In this document: piece after piece, positions 39,255-47,805 of the stretch
Layout of the letters: each line of letters begins with the position of its first letter
How positions within the stretch are numbered: position 1 is the first letter of the stretch
Source of the DNA: JAHEJN01 sp963787285
GTDB lineage: Bacteria; Actinomycetota; Acidimicrobiia; Acidimicrobiales; JAHEJN01
Assembly: GCA_963787285.1 (NCBI GenBank)
Contig: CAWBCM010000005.1
Span: 1 to 64,000, forward strand
Reading direction: 5' to 3'
DNA length: 64,000 bases
Notes under the pieces: generated by a model
Told to the model about the DNA's origin: nothing
Databases searched by the model: none
Seen by the model: only the letters and a program-made list of their open reading frames with translations
Translations under genes and position numbers: made by a program

Positions 39255-39566
39255 TCAGCAGTTGGCCATGGCGTCGAGGGCCTCGCAGATCCGGCGTCGT
39301 CCGGCGGCGCCGAGCTCGCCGAGTCGAGCGGTAAGTACCGACTTCGGTACAGCAGCGAGATTGTCGAACGTGGCCACGCTGTCGTGGTCGATCCCTTCAT
39401 CGGGCCCGATGGGAATGCAGGTCGGAATGTCGCGGATCGTGCTCGTCACGGGCGCCACGACGATGTTGTTCAGGAGCGGTATGACCTCGTCCCGAGAGAC
39501 GATCAGCACGGGACGGCGCTTCTTGTTCGGTGTCTCCATCAGCCAGAGCTCGGCCTGGGCTACCAC
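39255..39566 (-). CDS. MazF/PemK-family toxin
   Basis: 103-residue endoribonuclease toxin. Family features are AELWLMETPNKKRRPVLIVSRD at the start, NNIVVAPVTSTIRDIPTCIPIG, and KSVLTARLGELGAAGRRRI at the end. Such toxins cleave mRNA at short motifs unless held by the antitoxin. The GTG start overlaps the antitoxin stop by 7 bases, typical of coupled toxin-antitoxin pairs. Confidence 0.88.
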   Translation of the reverse strand: MVAQAELWLMETPNKKRRPVLIVSRDEVIPLLNNIVVAPVTSTIRDIPTCIPIGPDEGIDHDSVATFDNLAAVPKSVLTARLGELGAAGRRRICEALDAMANC

Positions 39567-39811
39567 GGCTCCGCCTCGGTCATCGCGATTGCACTCGCCA
39601 TCGCGAACTCATCGTCTTGGGAATCTTGCGGCCGGTCTCGATAGGACTGGGCGATGGATTCGCCGATACGTGCGCGCCGAACAGCGTCGGCGAGGTGATG
39701 GACGCCCCGCCGTATCACCGCAGATCTGCTGTCGCCGAGACCCTCTTGCACGAGTTCATCGATCAGTGCGAGTTCTTCGTCGGTGAACCGTGTCGGCACA
39801 GGTGTTGTCAT
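39560..39811 (-). CDS. Ribbon-helix-helix antitoxin paired with MazF
   Basis: 83 residues starting MTTPVPTRFTDEELALIDEL. The N-terminal half is a ribbon-helix-helix DNA-binding fold (SRSAVIRRGVHHLADAVRR). The C-terminal half is acidic and probably wraps the toxin (DSQDDEFAMASAIAMTEAEPW). The ATG at 39,811 lies 7 bases after a -10 element, implying a leaderless transcript. It should autoregulate the pair by binding near the promoter. Confidence 0.85.
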   Translation of the reverse strand: MTTPVPTRFTDEELALIDELVQEGLGDSRSAVIRRGVHHLADAVRRARIGESIAQSYRDRPQDSQDDEFAMASAIAMTEAEPW

Positions 39812-39830
39812 ACAAGTCAGTATACGCACT
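39812..39830 (-). promoter_or_regulatory. Promoter of the toxin-antitoxin pair (leaderless)
   Basis: TATACT (complement of 39,819-39,824) is 7 bases upstream of the antitoxin ATG, so transcription would start at or next to the start codon. No good -35 box is visible. Confidence 0.55.
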
Positions 39831-39915
39831 GTAGAACGACATGTATTCCCCGCGACCGAGCCGAAAGCCCGCCCGGGCACCCTCTGACCTCGATACCCGT
39901 TGCCTGAGCGCCCGC

Positions 39916-40674
39916 TCAGTTTCTCGGGGCAGTGGGAATCCCGTGGCCCGTGAGTAGTTGTTGCTCGAGCGACAACAGGTCGTCGCCGGCCTCCACCCCC
40001 ACCTCGGCCAGCACGGCGCGGAGCCGGCCGCACGCCCGCAGCGCCTCCACCCGGCGATCGCAGGCAGCCAACGCCTCGATCAGCAGATACCAGAGATGCT
40101 CCCGGTACGGGTGTTCCTCCACCGCCACCTCCAGCTCAGTGACGACGAGCTCGTGGTTGCCGAGCGCCAGCTCGGCTTCCATGCTGAGCTCCATCGCCGC
40201 CAAGCGCAGCTCGCCGAGCCGGTACGCCTCCAGCCGGAACGCTTCGTCGTCGGCCAGGTCGCCGAACGGACGCCCCCGCCACAGGTGCAGCGCCTCTCGA
40301 CAGATTCGCAGGCACTCGCCCGGATCGGCCTTCGCGGCAATCGCCCGACCGAGGAGCGACTCGAAGCGCACCCCGTCGATGTCCTGGGCTCCGACTTCCA
40401 GTGCATAGGCGTGGTCGATCCGCAGGACCGCGTCGGCGCCGAGAACGTGACGAATATTCGAGATGTAGGACAGCAATGTGCGTTCCGCCGACTCGGGCGG
40501 ATGGTCACCCCACACGGCCTGGACCAGATGGTCGATCGGTACCGCCTGGCCCGCTCCGATGGCGAGCGCGCCGAGTACCGCCCGGGCCTGCGGGCCGCCT
40601 ACCGATCGTACGCCGGTGGGCGTCATCACATCGATCGGTCCGAGGACTCGAACGGTCCACTCTTTGGCCATCAC
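39916..40674 (-). CDS. SARP-type transcriptional regulator (winged helix plus BTAD)
   Basis: 252 residues. The N-terminal OmpR-like winged helix is TVRVLGPIDVMTPTGVRSVG, QARAVLGALAIGAGQAVP, and ERTLLSYISNIRHVLG. The BTAD helical-repeat domain follows (ALHLWRGRPFGDLADDEAF, HPYREHLWYLLIEALAACDR). SARP regulators activate secondary metabolite or membrane genes in actinomycetes. The gene is divergent from the membrane-anchored repeat protein at 40,843, which is the likely target. It is 10 kb from the NRPS cluster, so a link to that is only a guess. Confidence 0.88.
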   Translation of the reverse strand: MMAKEWTVRVLGPIDVMTPTGVRSVGGPQARAVLGALAIGAGQAVPIDHLVQAVWGDHPPESAERTLLSYISNIRHVLGADAVLRIDHAYALEVGAQDIDGVRFESLLGRAIAAKADPGECLRICREALHLWRGRPFGDLADDEAFRLEAYRLGELRLAAMELSMEAELALGNHELVVTELEVAVEEHPYREHLWYLLIEALAACDRRVEALRACGRLRAVLAEVGVEAGDDLLSLEQQLLTGHGIPTAPRN

Positions 40675-40842
40675 GGCGCTTCCTCTCTGCCTCCAGTGTC
40701 CACCATGGAATCTCTGCGTACATGTCCAGAAGTCCCAATGTCGGCGTTTATTCGGCGTCGACTCGGCGTGCTACGGACGCCGAGCGCATGGGAGGACAAT
40801 CCAATCGAAGGAGAAGATCGAAAAGGACAGAAAGGAGTTGAA

Positions 40843-41554
40843 ATGAAGCTGTTCGAACACCCAAAGACCGAAGAGACACTCGATCGGCTTCCCGAGATGC
40901 CGGAAGGGGTAGTCGTTCCTGAAGACATCAGCGGACTTCAGCTCCCGACGGCCCGGAAACCGACCGCAGGTGGGTACCGGTGGATGCGGTGGCTCGCCGC
41001 GATCGTCGTGTTCGGTGCCGCAGGAGTACTGGCAGCAGTGCTCTTCACCGGCGGCGACAACGCGATCGAGACCGCTCAGGTCGATGCTGATCGGGTCGCC
41101 ACCGACTACATGGCGACTGTACGGGACCGACAACCCCGTCTTCGTCACCGCCACCGACTACATGGAGCTGTACGGGACCGACAACCCCGTCCTCGTCACC
41201 GCCACCGGCTACTTGGAGCTGTACGGGACCGACAACCCCGTCTTCGTCCAGGCCGCGACCTCTGCGAACACCGGACTCCTCGGGACATTCGGCACCGTCG
41301 ACACTGGCCGGTACCTGGAGCTGTACGGGACCGACAACCCCGTCTTCGTCGTCGCCACCGACTACATGGCGACGTACCGGGCCGACAACGCCGTCCCCGT
41401 CGCAGCCACCGACTACATGGGGCGGTACGGGACCGACAACCCGGTCTTCGTCCAGGCCGCGACCTCTGCGAACACGGTTGAGTTCCCCGCGACCGGCGGA
41501 TACATGGAGCTGCACGGGACCGACAACCCCGTCCTCGTCCGCTCCAGCGAGTAA
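40843..41554 (+). CDS. Single-pass membrane protein with YGTDNP repeats, frameshifted
   Basis: About 235 residues. The cytoplasmic N-terminus (MKLFEHPKTEETLDRLPEMP) resembles an anti-sigma-like or linker segment. One transmembrane helix follows (WLAAIVVFGAAGVLAAVLF), and after a frameshift near 41,105 an external domain built of repeats YMELYGTDNPVFVTAT. About eight copies occur, some variant (for example YMATYRADNAVPV). The ATG follows AAAGGAG. Function is unknown. Divergence from a SARP gene suggests regulated expression. The repeat resembles short Tyr/Asn/Asp motifs of Acidimicrobiia surface proteins. Confidence 0.7.
41105..41545 (+). repeat. Tandem coding repeat GGGACCGACAACCCCGT
   Basis: The 17-base core GGGACCGACAACCCCGT or close variants recurs about every 50-60 bases (near 41,123, 41,173, 41,227, 41,329, 41,427, 41,517). 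It is often followed by CTTCGTC..CCGACTACATGGAGCTG. It encodes the YGTDNPVFV units of the preceding gene. Confidence 0.75.
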
Positions 41555-41673
41555 GACATCCATCCGTGCGGCGCCCCGAGCGCAGACTCGAGACGCCGCA
41601 CGTTCGCGTCCCGGGCACGGTTCGACCTGCGGTTTCGCTGGTCGATGACGAAGGTCACCACCGGTGTGCGAGG

Positions 41674-42834
41674 TCAGCCGACGCCGAGTGCCTCCGCCGC
41701 CATCTTGGCCCCCGTGACCCGATTGGTGATCTTCTGGAAGGCCACCTCACGGGCGTAGTCGGGCGAGCCGTGGTTCGGCTTCTCGTCGATGCTGAATGGT
41801 GAGAAGCCGCAGTCGTCGGTGGCGCCCAAGCGTTCCTTCGGGATGAAGTTCGCCGCTCGCACCAGCGCATCGCTCACTTCCTGGGCCGACTCGATGCGGG
41901 GGTTGAGCGGGTTGATCACACCGATGAACGCCGTCTGGTCATCGCGGAGATGCTCGCCGATCGACTGGTACACCGGGTCCTTGTCGCGTTCGCTGGCCAG
42001 TTGGATGAGGAAGTACCCGGCGTTGAGCTTGAACATCTCGGGAAGCAGATTGTTGTAGGGCACGTCGGCGGAGTGCACCGCGTCGCGGTCGCCGCCGGGG
42101 CAGGTGTGGATGCCGATGTCGGCCCGCTCCTCGGCGGTGAAGCGATCGAGCACACCGTTGATGAGGTCGATGAAGTGACCGAGCATGTTCGCACCGGTCC
42201 ACGGGTTGCGGGGATCAGCCCGGGTGGCCAGGCGTCCCTCGGTGAAGTCCATCGATACCCGAACGGCGCCGACGTCGAAGGCGCGGCGGATGTCCTTTTC
42301 GGCCTCGTTCATGAGGTCGGCCTCGAAGTCGTCCTGGGAGTACCCGTCGATCGACTCGCCGAGGGGATAGAGCAGCGCCAGCATCGACGGGGAGATGACC
42401 GCCTGCTTCATGGGCTTGGACGCGAGTTTGATGGACTTCTCGAGGGTGTCGCCGGCGTAGGTCTGGTACCGGAACGGGCCACCGGTGAGGCGGGGGAGCT
42501 GGCGCCCGTGGCCGTCGGAGAAGATGGCGAAGAACTGTCCACCGGTCGGGGCGAGGTGATCGGCGAGCCCGGTGCCGCCGAGCGTGTCGGTGATCGGGTA
42601 GGTCGCGAAGCTCGACCATCGTTGCTCACCGTCGGAGATGATCGGCGAACCGGTGGCCTCGAGCTTGGTGATCGAGTCGCGCACGGCGGCGTCTTGTTCG
42701 GCCTCGAGCGCCGCCTTGTCGATGTCGCCCGCGTCGTAGGCGGCATAGGCCGCCTGAAGGCTCGACGGGCGGGGCAACGAGCCGACCGACTCCACTGGCA
42801 CCCCGGTCTCGGCCCTCGGGTCGTAGTTGCTCAT
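41674..42834 (-). CDS. MetE-like cobalamin-independent methionine synthase family protein
   Basis: 386 residues, similar to the C-terminal catalytic half of MetE (UROD/MetE fold) but without the N-terminal half. Visible marks are VGSLPRPSSLQAAY at the start, SDGEQRWSSFATYP, RVSMDFTEGRLA, DIGIHTCPGGD and FIGVINPLNPRIESAQEV; the HTCPGGD and DDCGFSPF segments carry the probable zinc His and Cys ligands. Such single-domain homologues may be methyltransferases for other thiol or corrinoid substrates. A perfect operator palindrome lies 80 bases upstream, so it is probably repressor-controlled. Confidence 0.82.
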   Translation of the reverse strand: MSNYDPRAETGVPVESVGSLPRPSSLQAAYAAYDAGDIDKAALEAEQDAAVRDSITKLEATGSPIISDGEQRWSSFATYPITDTLGGTGLADHLAPTGGQFFAIFSDGHGRQLPRLTGGPFRYQTYAGDTLEKSIKLASKPMKQAVISPSMLALLYPLGESIDGYSQDDFEADLMNEAEKDIRRAFDVGAVRVSMDFTEGRLATRADPRNPWTGANMLGHFIDLINGVLDRFTAEERADIGIHTCPGGDRDAVHSADVPYNNLLPEMFKLNAGYFLIQLASERDKDPVYQSIGEHLRDDQTAFIGVINPLNPRIESAQEVSDALVRAANFIPKERLGATDDCGFSPFSIDEKPNHGSPDYAREVAFQKITNRVTGAKMAAEALGVG

Positions 42835-42916
42835 TGTTTGCCCTCCTGGTCGCGGGCCGCGGTGCGACCACTGGTGGAGATCTATGTCAATCGATCCGCC
42901 GGGGGTCAGGTGGAAT

Positions 42917-42936
42917 GAGACAGACCGTTCTGTCTC
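42917..42936. promoter_or_regulatory. Operator-like perfect palindrome upstream of the MetE-like gene
   Basis: GAGACAGACCGTTCTGTCTC: 8-base arms with a 4-base centre, the size and symmetry of a TetR-family operator. It lies 82 bases before the MetE-like start. No TetR gene is adjacent. Confidence 0.6.
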
Positions 42937-43031
42937 GACCCTACGAGTAGGGCAAAGGAGGTGTCAACGGGTTCGGACACGCGCCGACGGGCCCGGCCTA
43001 CGCGCCTGTCTGCGTGCACGGCGTCCAGCGA

Positions 43032-43226
43032 TCAGGTCGGCGTTGCGAGTCCGAGGACCTCGCCTTTGACTCCCTGGGCATTGGTTGGTGTCGGGATCAC
43101 GACGGTCAATTCTCCGGTCTCGAGGTCGTAGGACCTCAGCCCAATTGATCCGAATATTCCTGGTTCTGGCATGTGCTGGAAGGCCACGGCCTGGTCGACG
43201 ACATCTATCGCCAGAAGCCGCCTCAT
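43032..43226 (-). CDS. Small hypothetical protein
   Basis: 64 residues, starting MRRLLAIDVVDQAVAFQHMP and ending with a short beta-like stretch (LETGELTVVIPTPTNAQG). Its ATG overlaps the TGA of the upstream gene (ATGA), which is the main support for it being real. No family is recognised. Confidence 0.5.
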   Translation of the reverse strand: MRRLLAIDVVDQAVAFQHMPEPGIFGSIGLRSYDLETGELTVVIPTPTNAQGVKGEVLGLATPT

Positions 43227-43758
43227 AGCTCCTCCTCGATCTCACACAACCTCCCGGCGGCCAGCACAGCCGAGGCGAAGGTCAAGCCGAGCAGCGGTCC
43301 GAAGGCTCCTGAGGGATCTCGAAGGGATCCGAGGTCAGAAGGTTGCGCTGCTCGATCAGCCTGCCTCCGAACGGCAGGCGAATCGTCCGGCACGCGACAC
43401 CGTCGAGTCGGTACAGGCCGGGCTTGTGGACGCCGATGCAGGTCATCAGGTCGCCCTCGGCATGGTTCTTGCCATCGGGCGTCCGCGTCAACGGCAGTTG
43501 GGTCTCCCATGTGGAGTCCACCGTGTTCATGACCCATACCCGTGTTTCCCAACCCGGGTTGTCGACGCTCACGGCCTTCAGGGCTGCGAAGTCGGCCGAC
43601 CGGCCGAACCACTCGAATCGGAGGTACGCAACCGAACCCAACCATGAGTTCGGGGACAGAGGCGAACCGGTTGTGCGGTCGAGGACGGTCACCGCGACCG
43701 ACCTCGGCTCTGCGGGCCTCAACGGCAGCCGCCGGATCTCCAACGTGTCGTATGGCAT
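43223..43758 (-). CDS. Hypothetical protein, frameshifted near the C-terminus
   Basis: About 178 residues. The N-terminal part (PYDTLEIRRLPLRPAEPRSV, VAYLRFEWFGRSADFAALK, SWETQ-like beta strands, TPDGKNHAEGDLMTCIGVHKPG) reads as an all-beta domain with no recognised family. The last ~30 residues continue in another frame after about 43,310 (GPLLGLTFASAVLAAGRLCE) and end in an ATGA overlap with the next small gene, which supports this as the true end. Together they form a two-gene unit of unknown function. Confidence 0.5.
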
Positions 43759-43965
43759 GGCAACTCCTCCCTCTGGCTTTCTCTACTCCTCAGACCATGC
43801 GCCCGTGTCCGTTCGGGCGGTAGAGGCGTTGGTCAGTCGCCAACCTGGCGGTCGCTACGGCGCTGTCGGCCGTGAATGCGACGACCCCCCGACTGAGATG
43901 TGACCGAAGGGCGCGTGGTCGGCAAAGATGGGGACGCACCCCACAGCGACCACCGGAGATCCATC

Positions 43966-44858
43966 ATGCACCAGGACCAGCTCGACAAGATCCGAGAGGG
44001 CAACGGCTTCATCGCCGCGCTCGACCAGAGCGGCGGCAGCACGCCCAAGGCGCTCCGCATCTACGGCATCGACGAAGACGCCTACGCCAACGAGGACGAG
44101 ATGTTCGACCTCATCCACGAGATGCGGACCCGCATCATCACCAGCCCGGCGTTCTCCGGCGAGCGGATCGTGGGCGCCATCCTGTTCGAGCAGACCATGG
44201 ACCGCGAGATCGACGGAACGCGGCACCGCCGAGTACCTGTGGTCCAAGGCGGGCGTCGTGCCCTTCCTGAAGGTCGACAAGGGCCTGGCCGACGAGGCCG
44301 ACGGCGTGCAGCTCATGAAGCCGATGCCCGACCTCGACGCCCTGCTGGCCAGGGCGGTCGACAAGGGCGTGTTCGGCACCAAGATGCGCTCGGTGATCAA
44401 GATGGCCGAATCCGGCCGGCGTCCAGGCCATCGTCGACCAGCAGTTCGAGGTCGGCCGCCAGATCCTCGCCGCCGGCCTGATGCCGATCCTCGAGCCCGA
44501 GGTCGACATCACCAGCCCGCAGAAAGGCCGAGGCCGAGGCGCTCCTGCGTGATGCGCTGATCAGGGGCCTCGACTCGCTCGCCGACGGCCAGCAGGTCAT
44601 GTTCAAGCTGACGCTGCCCGAACGACGACGGCTTCTACCAGGCAGCTCGTCGATGACCCGCGGGTTCTCAAGGTCGTGGCCCTGTCGGGCGGCTACAGCC
44701 GCGACGAGGCCAACGCCCTGCTGGCCCGCAACCCCGGTGTGATCGCCAGCTTCTCGCGGGCGCTCACCGAGGGCCTGACGGCGCAACTGTCCGACGAGGA
44801 GTTCGACAGGACGCTCGACGCGTCGATCGCCAGCATCCACGCAGCCTCGATCACCTGA
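43966..44858 (+). CDS. fda: Class I fructose-bisphosphate aldolase, frameshifted
   Basis: About 297-residue class I aldolase of the bacterial Fda type, cleaving fructose 1,6-bisphosphate through a Schiff-base lysine. It opens with MHQDQLDKIREGNGFIAALD and QSGGSTPKALRIYGI, then DEMFDLIHEMRTRIITSPAF, GAILFEQTMDREIDG, KAGVVPFLKVDKGLADE (active-site lysine region), MPILEPEVDI and a C-terminal VALSGGYSRDEANALLARN. Frameshifts near 44,220, 44,415, 44,522 and 44,625 scatter the protein over three frames. Length and order otherwise match the family exactly, so these are probably read errors. Confidence 0.92.
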
Positions 44859-44861
44859 GCC

Positions 44862-45719
44862 TCACGTCTCGCCCCCGGCCGAGTCGGCTCCGAGGAGAGC
44901 TCGCAGGCCGGCAAGGCCCTCCTGTTGCGCGGTCCACATCCTCCCGCCGACGAGGCCACCGTCCACGATCAGCTCGTGGCCGTTGATGAACGTGCTCTCG
45001 TCGCTTGCGAGGAACACGGCCGCAGCGGCGATGTCGTCGGGTAGGCCGGCCCGTGGTATCGGCTGCAGCCCTTTCAGGGCGGCCTTGACCCTCTCGGCCG
45101 TCTGCTCAGCGTCGTCGTCGGACAAGCCCACGGCTTTGCCGAAGATGCCGGTGGCGATTCCTCCGGGCGAGATCGCGTTGACACGCACCCCGTCCTCGCC
45201 GAGCTCCATCGCAACACATCGAGTCAGGTGGACGACCGCTGCCTTCGCCGCCGAGTAGAACATCGACGAGGACAGCCCAGCCCGGGAAGCGGCAACCGAG
45301 CCATTGTTGATGATCGAGCCCGACCCCTGAGACCGCATCACCGGCGCCGCATGTTTCATGGCAGCGACGACACCGCCGAACAGCACACGCATCGCGGAGT
45401 CGAGCTCTTCGAGTGAGACATCCTGAACCCGACAGATCGGCGCCGGCCCTCCAGCGTTGTTGAACAGACAGTCCAGCCGGCCAAAGGTGTCGACCGTGAA
45501 GTCGAGGAGGTCGGCGACCTCGCTTTCGACGGCGACATCGACTTTCCGGAACACCGCCCGATCGCCACATGCCGCGGCGACTGCCTCACCCGCGTCTACA
45601 CGGCGGGCGGCGAGAACCACAGTCGCCCCTTCCTCGACGAAGCGCTCCACGGTCCGCTTGCCTATCCCGGAGCTGCCGCCGGTGACAATCGCGACCTTTC
45701 CCTCGAGTCGACCTTCCAT
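44862..45719 (-). CDS. SDR-family oxidoreductase
   Basis: 285 residues with the classical SDR plan: KVAIVTGGSSGIGKRTVERF (cofactor site), CLFNNAGGPAPI, NNGSVAASRAGLSSSMFYSA with Ser, Tyr and the following Lys, and FINGHELIVDGGLVGG near the end. An Asp-free ARRVDAGEAV after the second strand suggests NADP. It ends 4 bases from the convergent aldolase stop. It follows the SRPBCC gene on the same strand at the end of a probable catabolic operon. Confidence 0.88.
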   Translation of the reverse strand: MEGRLEGKVAIVTGGSSGIGKRTVERFVEEGATVVLAARRVDAGEAVAAACGDRAVFRKVDVAVESEVADLLDFTVDTFGRLDCLFNNAGGPAPICRVQDVSLEELDSAMRVLFGGVVAAMKHAAPVMRSQGSGSIINNGSVAASRAGLSSSMFYSAAKAAVVHLTRCVAMELGEDGVRVNAISPGGIATGIFGKAVGLSDDDAEQTAERVKAALKGLQPIPRAGLPDDIAAAAVFLASDESTFINGHELIVDGGLVGGRMWTAQQEGLAGLRALLGADSAGGET

Positions 45720-45793
45720 CGTCGGGCTCCAATCCGTTGTGCATCGAAGGAATCATCGCATTTCTGACCGGCCGTTCATACCGAGCTCTGGGG

Positions 45794-46339
45794 TCAGGCG
45801 GTGGCCGGTGAGTAGATGTCGTGGGCGCCGAACTGGTTGCGTACGACGGCGCACCCGGTCTCGGTGTAGTACCCGACTCCGCGCACCACGGCGTCGAGGT
45901 ACGGCGGGATCGCCCCCTTGATGACGGTGTCCTCGTACCCAGCACGCGCCACCGCACTGACGTCGGCACGCACGAACGACGTCACCTCGATCCCGAAGCG
46001 GCAGCGGTCCGGTCCCGTCGGGTCGATCCGCCAACGGGCAACAGCGATCGCTCCGGAGGGTGGACCAACCGCCAGGTCGTAGCCGGCCCCCTCACGCCAA
46101 TCGAGCGCATCGCGTTGGTAGTGGACGCCGCTGTAGTAGCGGACGTGGTCCCGGCTGTCGGGACCGGGCCAGCGCTCGACGTCGTTCGACGCGCAGAACG
46201 GGTGCACGTTCGTGAGGTTCCCTGCCTCGCTGATCACCGCCCACACGTCAGAGCCCGCAGCGCTGATGCCGGTGGTGGCTTCGATGGGCGCCGTCGGTGC
46301 CAGACCACGAGCGGCGAACGCGTCGAGGTAGTCGTTCAT
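45794..46339 (-). CDS. SRPBCC (polyketide cyclase/START-like) domain protein
   Basis: 181 residues. It shows the SRPBCC pattern: a first strand with EATTGISAAGSDVWAVISEA, a glycine-rich turn, then VHPFCASNDVERWPG, HVRYYSGVHY and a long C-terminal helix (AGYEDTVIKGAIPPYLDAVV). These domains hold hydrophobic ligands. No catalytic residues can be assigned. Its context in a catabolic gene row suggests a lipid or aromatic ligand; that is inference. Confidence 0.68.
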   Translation of the reverse strand: MNDYLDAFAARGLAPTAPIEATTGISAAGSDVWAVISEAGNLTNVHPFCASNDVERWPGPDSRDHVRYYSGVHYQRDALDWREGAGYDLAVGPPSGAIAVARWRIDPTGPDRCRFGIEVTSFVRADVSAVARAGYEDTVIKGAIPPYLDAVVRGVGYYTETGCAVVRNQFGAHDIYSPATA

Positions 46340-46398
46340 CGGCTTCCCGACCGCTGAGCTCGGAAGGCTGCTGTCACGACGGCGACGCTACCTCAGCC

Positions 46399-46545
46399 AT
46401 GGTCACCGCTTGGCCGATGGTGATGCCGACCCGCGCCGCCCTGGGGTCGGTCCCCGACTGGCAACTCGGCCTTGCCGTGGCGCTCGTCCTGAGCTTCTCG
46501 TACCTGGTGATTCGGGCCGCCGCTCGCGTCTACCGCGGGGCAACC
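46399..46545 (+). pseudogene. ABC-2 permease C-terminal fragment
   Basis: About 49 codons read MVTAWPMVMPTRAALGSVPD and then a transmembrane helix (LAVALVLSFSYLVIRAAARV) followed by YRGA. This matches the final membrane segment of NatB-like ABC exporters ('PLxMPxR..LGxVP..' then 'ARxYRGA'). The rest of the gene is absent on both sides, and the frame then runs into the antisense of the hydrolase gene. It is a leftover of a deletion. Confidence 0.5.
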
Positions 46546-46572
46546 GCCCCGAACGCCGGCGCGCCGGCAGGC

Positions 46573-47220
46573 TCACGAGGCAGGATCGGCCAGGAAATCG
46601 ACCGTTCGCTCACAGGCCAGCCCAGCCGCTCTCGCGTCGAAGGCGGCATGGGCCGATTCGGCGAACCAATGCCCGGTGGCGGGATAGTCATGGGCGCAAT
46701 AGGCCAGCCCCCGCTCGGTGATCGCCCGTTCCATGTTCCTGCGCGCTGAAGCGGACACGAAGTCGTCCGTGGCGGCGAAGTGGGCCAGCACCGGTGCCGT
46801 CGCGTCGGAGAAGTCGCCGGCCCGGGCCGCGTAGTAGAGCGCCACCGCGGAGACCGGCGGGTCGGGATGTTGCGCCAGCCACACCGCCCAGTGGCCTCCC
46901 ATGGAGAACCCGACCACTGCAGGGCTTCGGCCTGCGGTTCGATCGAGGGCAACCAGCTCGTCGATGTTGCGCCGAAGCCGCTTGTAGGCCGGTTCCCTGC
47001 GTTGTGCCCGTAGGTTGCGGGCCTCCTCTTCGGTCTCCGCGATGGCGCCGTCGTACAGATCAGCGCAGCCGACGAGAAACCCCCGAGAAGCGAGCTGGTC
47101 GGCGAACGAGGTGAAGGAGCGGGTGAGGCCCCACCAGGAGTGGACGACGAGCACCGGCTGGCCCTGCCCGCTCCTTGGAGCAGCGACGTATGCCAGGCCA
47201 TCTCGGCGAACACGAGCCAC
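46573..47220 (-). CDS. Dienelactone hydrolase-family alpha/beta-hydrolase
   Basis: 215 residues from a GTG at 47,220. It shows QPVLVVHSWWGLTRSFTSFA as the oxyanion region, LVGCADLYDG, SPAVVGFSMGGHWAVWLAQH with a serine nucleophile (dienelactone hydrolases have cysteine), an acid in FAATDDFV and the histidine in YPATGHWFAES. The serine suggests an esterase or C-C hydrolase variant. It is the third gene of the row with the extradiol dioxygenase, so hydrolysing a ring-cleavage product is a fair guess. Confidence 0.82.
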   Translation of the reverse strand: MARVRRDGLAYVAAPRSGQGQPVLVVHSWWGLTRSFTSFADQLASRGFLVGCADLYDGAIAETEEEARNLRAQRREPAYKRLRRNIDELVALDRTAGRSPAVVGFSMGGHWAVWLAQHPDPPVSAVALYYAARAGDFSDATAPVLAHFAATDDFVSASARRNMERAITERGLAYCAHDYPATGHWFAESAHAAFDARAAGLACERTVDFLADPAS

Positions 47221-47255
47221 GTCGCTCAGCCTGACACACGACCGTCGGTACCTCT

Positions 47256-47785
47256 TCAGCCGGCGACGATCGTGGCGGCGAGGGCCATCCGGTGGTCCTT
47301 GGTCCACGGTGGTCCCAGCGCGGCTCGCGGGCCGTGGAGGAATCGCATCGGCCTGCACCCCGAGGATGCTCGCTGCCTTGGCTTGCACGTCTTTGGCGTC
47401 GAAGAGATGCACGGCCCAGCCCCGTGCGCGTGCACACTCGGCCAGCTGGGTAGGCACGCGATTCATAGGGGGCGCGGCGTTGGACCGCGATGTCGTCGGG
47501 GAAGTCGACCGGCCAACCTCGCAGCGACATCGACACGATCGGTTCGGGCACATCGGTCGCCAGCCGGTCAAGGGAGGCGGATGTCGCCCGACGCGCCGAA
47601 TCTCGTACGTCGGCAACGAGCGCCGCTACGGCGTCGTCATCGAGAGGCTTGCCCTCGTGGTGGATCGGTGCCGCCGGCATGCCCGGCTCGACCAGCTCGA
47701 TCCGCCGCCGGTCGACGACCTGGTGGCCGGCCGACGCGGTGACCGCCACGGCCCAGCCGAAATGGTGAGCAATGCCCAGACGCAC
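47256..47785 (-). CDS. Conserved hypothetical protein in the dioxygenase operon, frameshifted
   Basis: About 176 residues, probably from a GTG at 47,785. Recognisable segments are GIAHHFGWAVAVTASAGHQV, RRIELVEPGMPAAPIHHEGK, VSMSLRGWPVDFPDDIAVQR and GWAVHLFDAKDVQAKAASIL. It ends GPPWTKDHRMALAATIVAG in a third frame, after shifts near 47,465 and 47,320. Similar proteins occur in many actinobacteria, but no function is known to me. It sits between the dioxygenase and the hydrolase with short gaps. Confidence 0.6.
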
Positions 47786-47805
47786 GCCGTCGAGTATCGC
47801 GGGTA

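Noticed and set aside
39958..41481. A 507-residue plus-strand frame starting inside the SARP gene
   Set aside because: Its first ~295 residues are antisense to the SARP gene; only the part from the ATG at 40,843 is a plausible protein.
41105..41545. CRISPR array
   Set aside because: The 17-base core repeats are coding (YGTDNP), spacers are not unique-length, and no cas gene is present.
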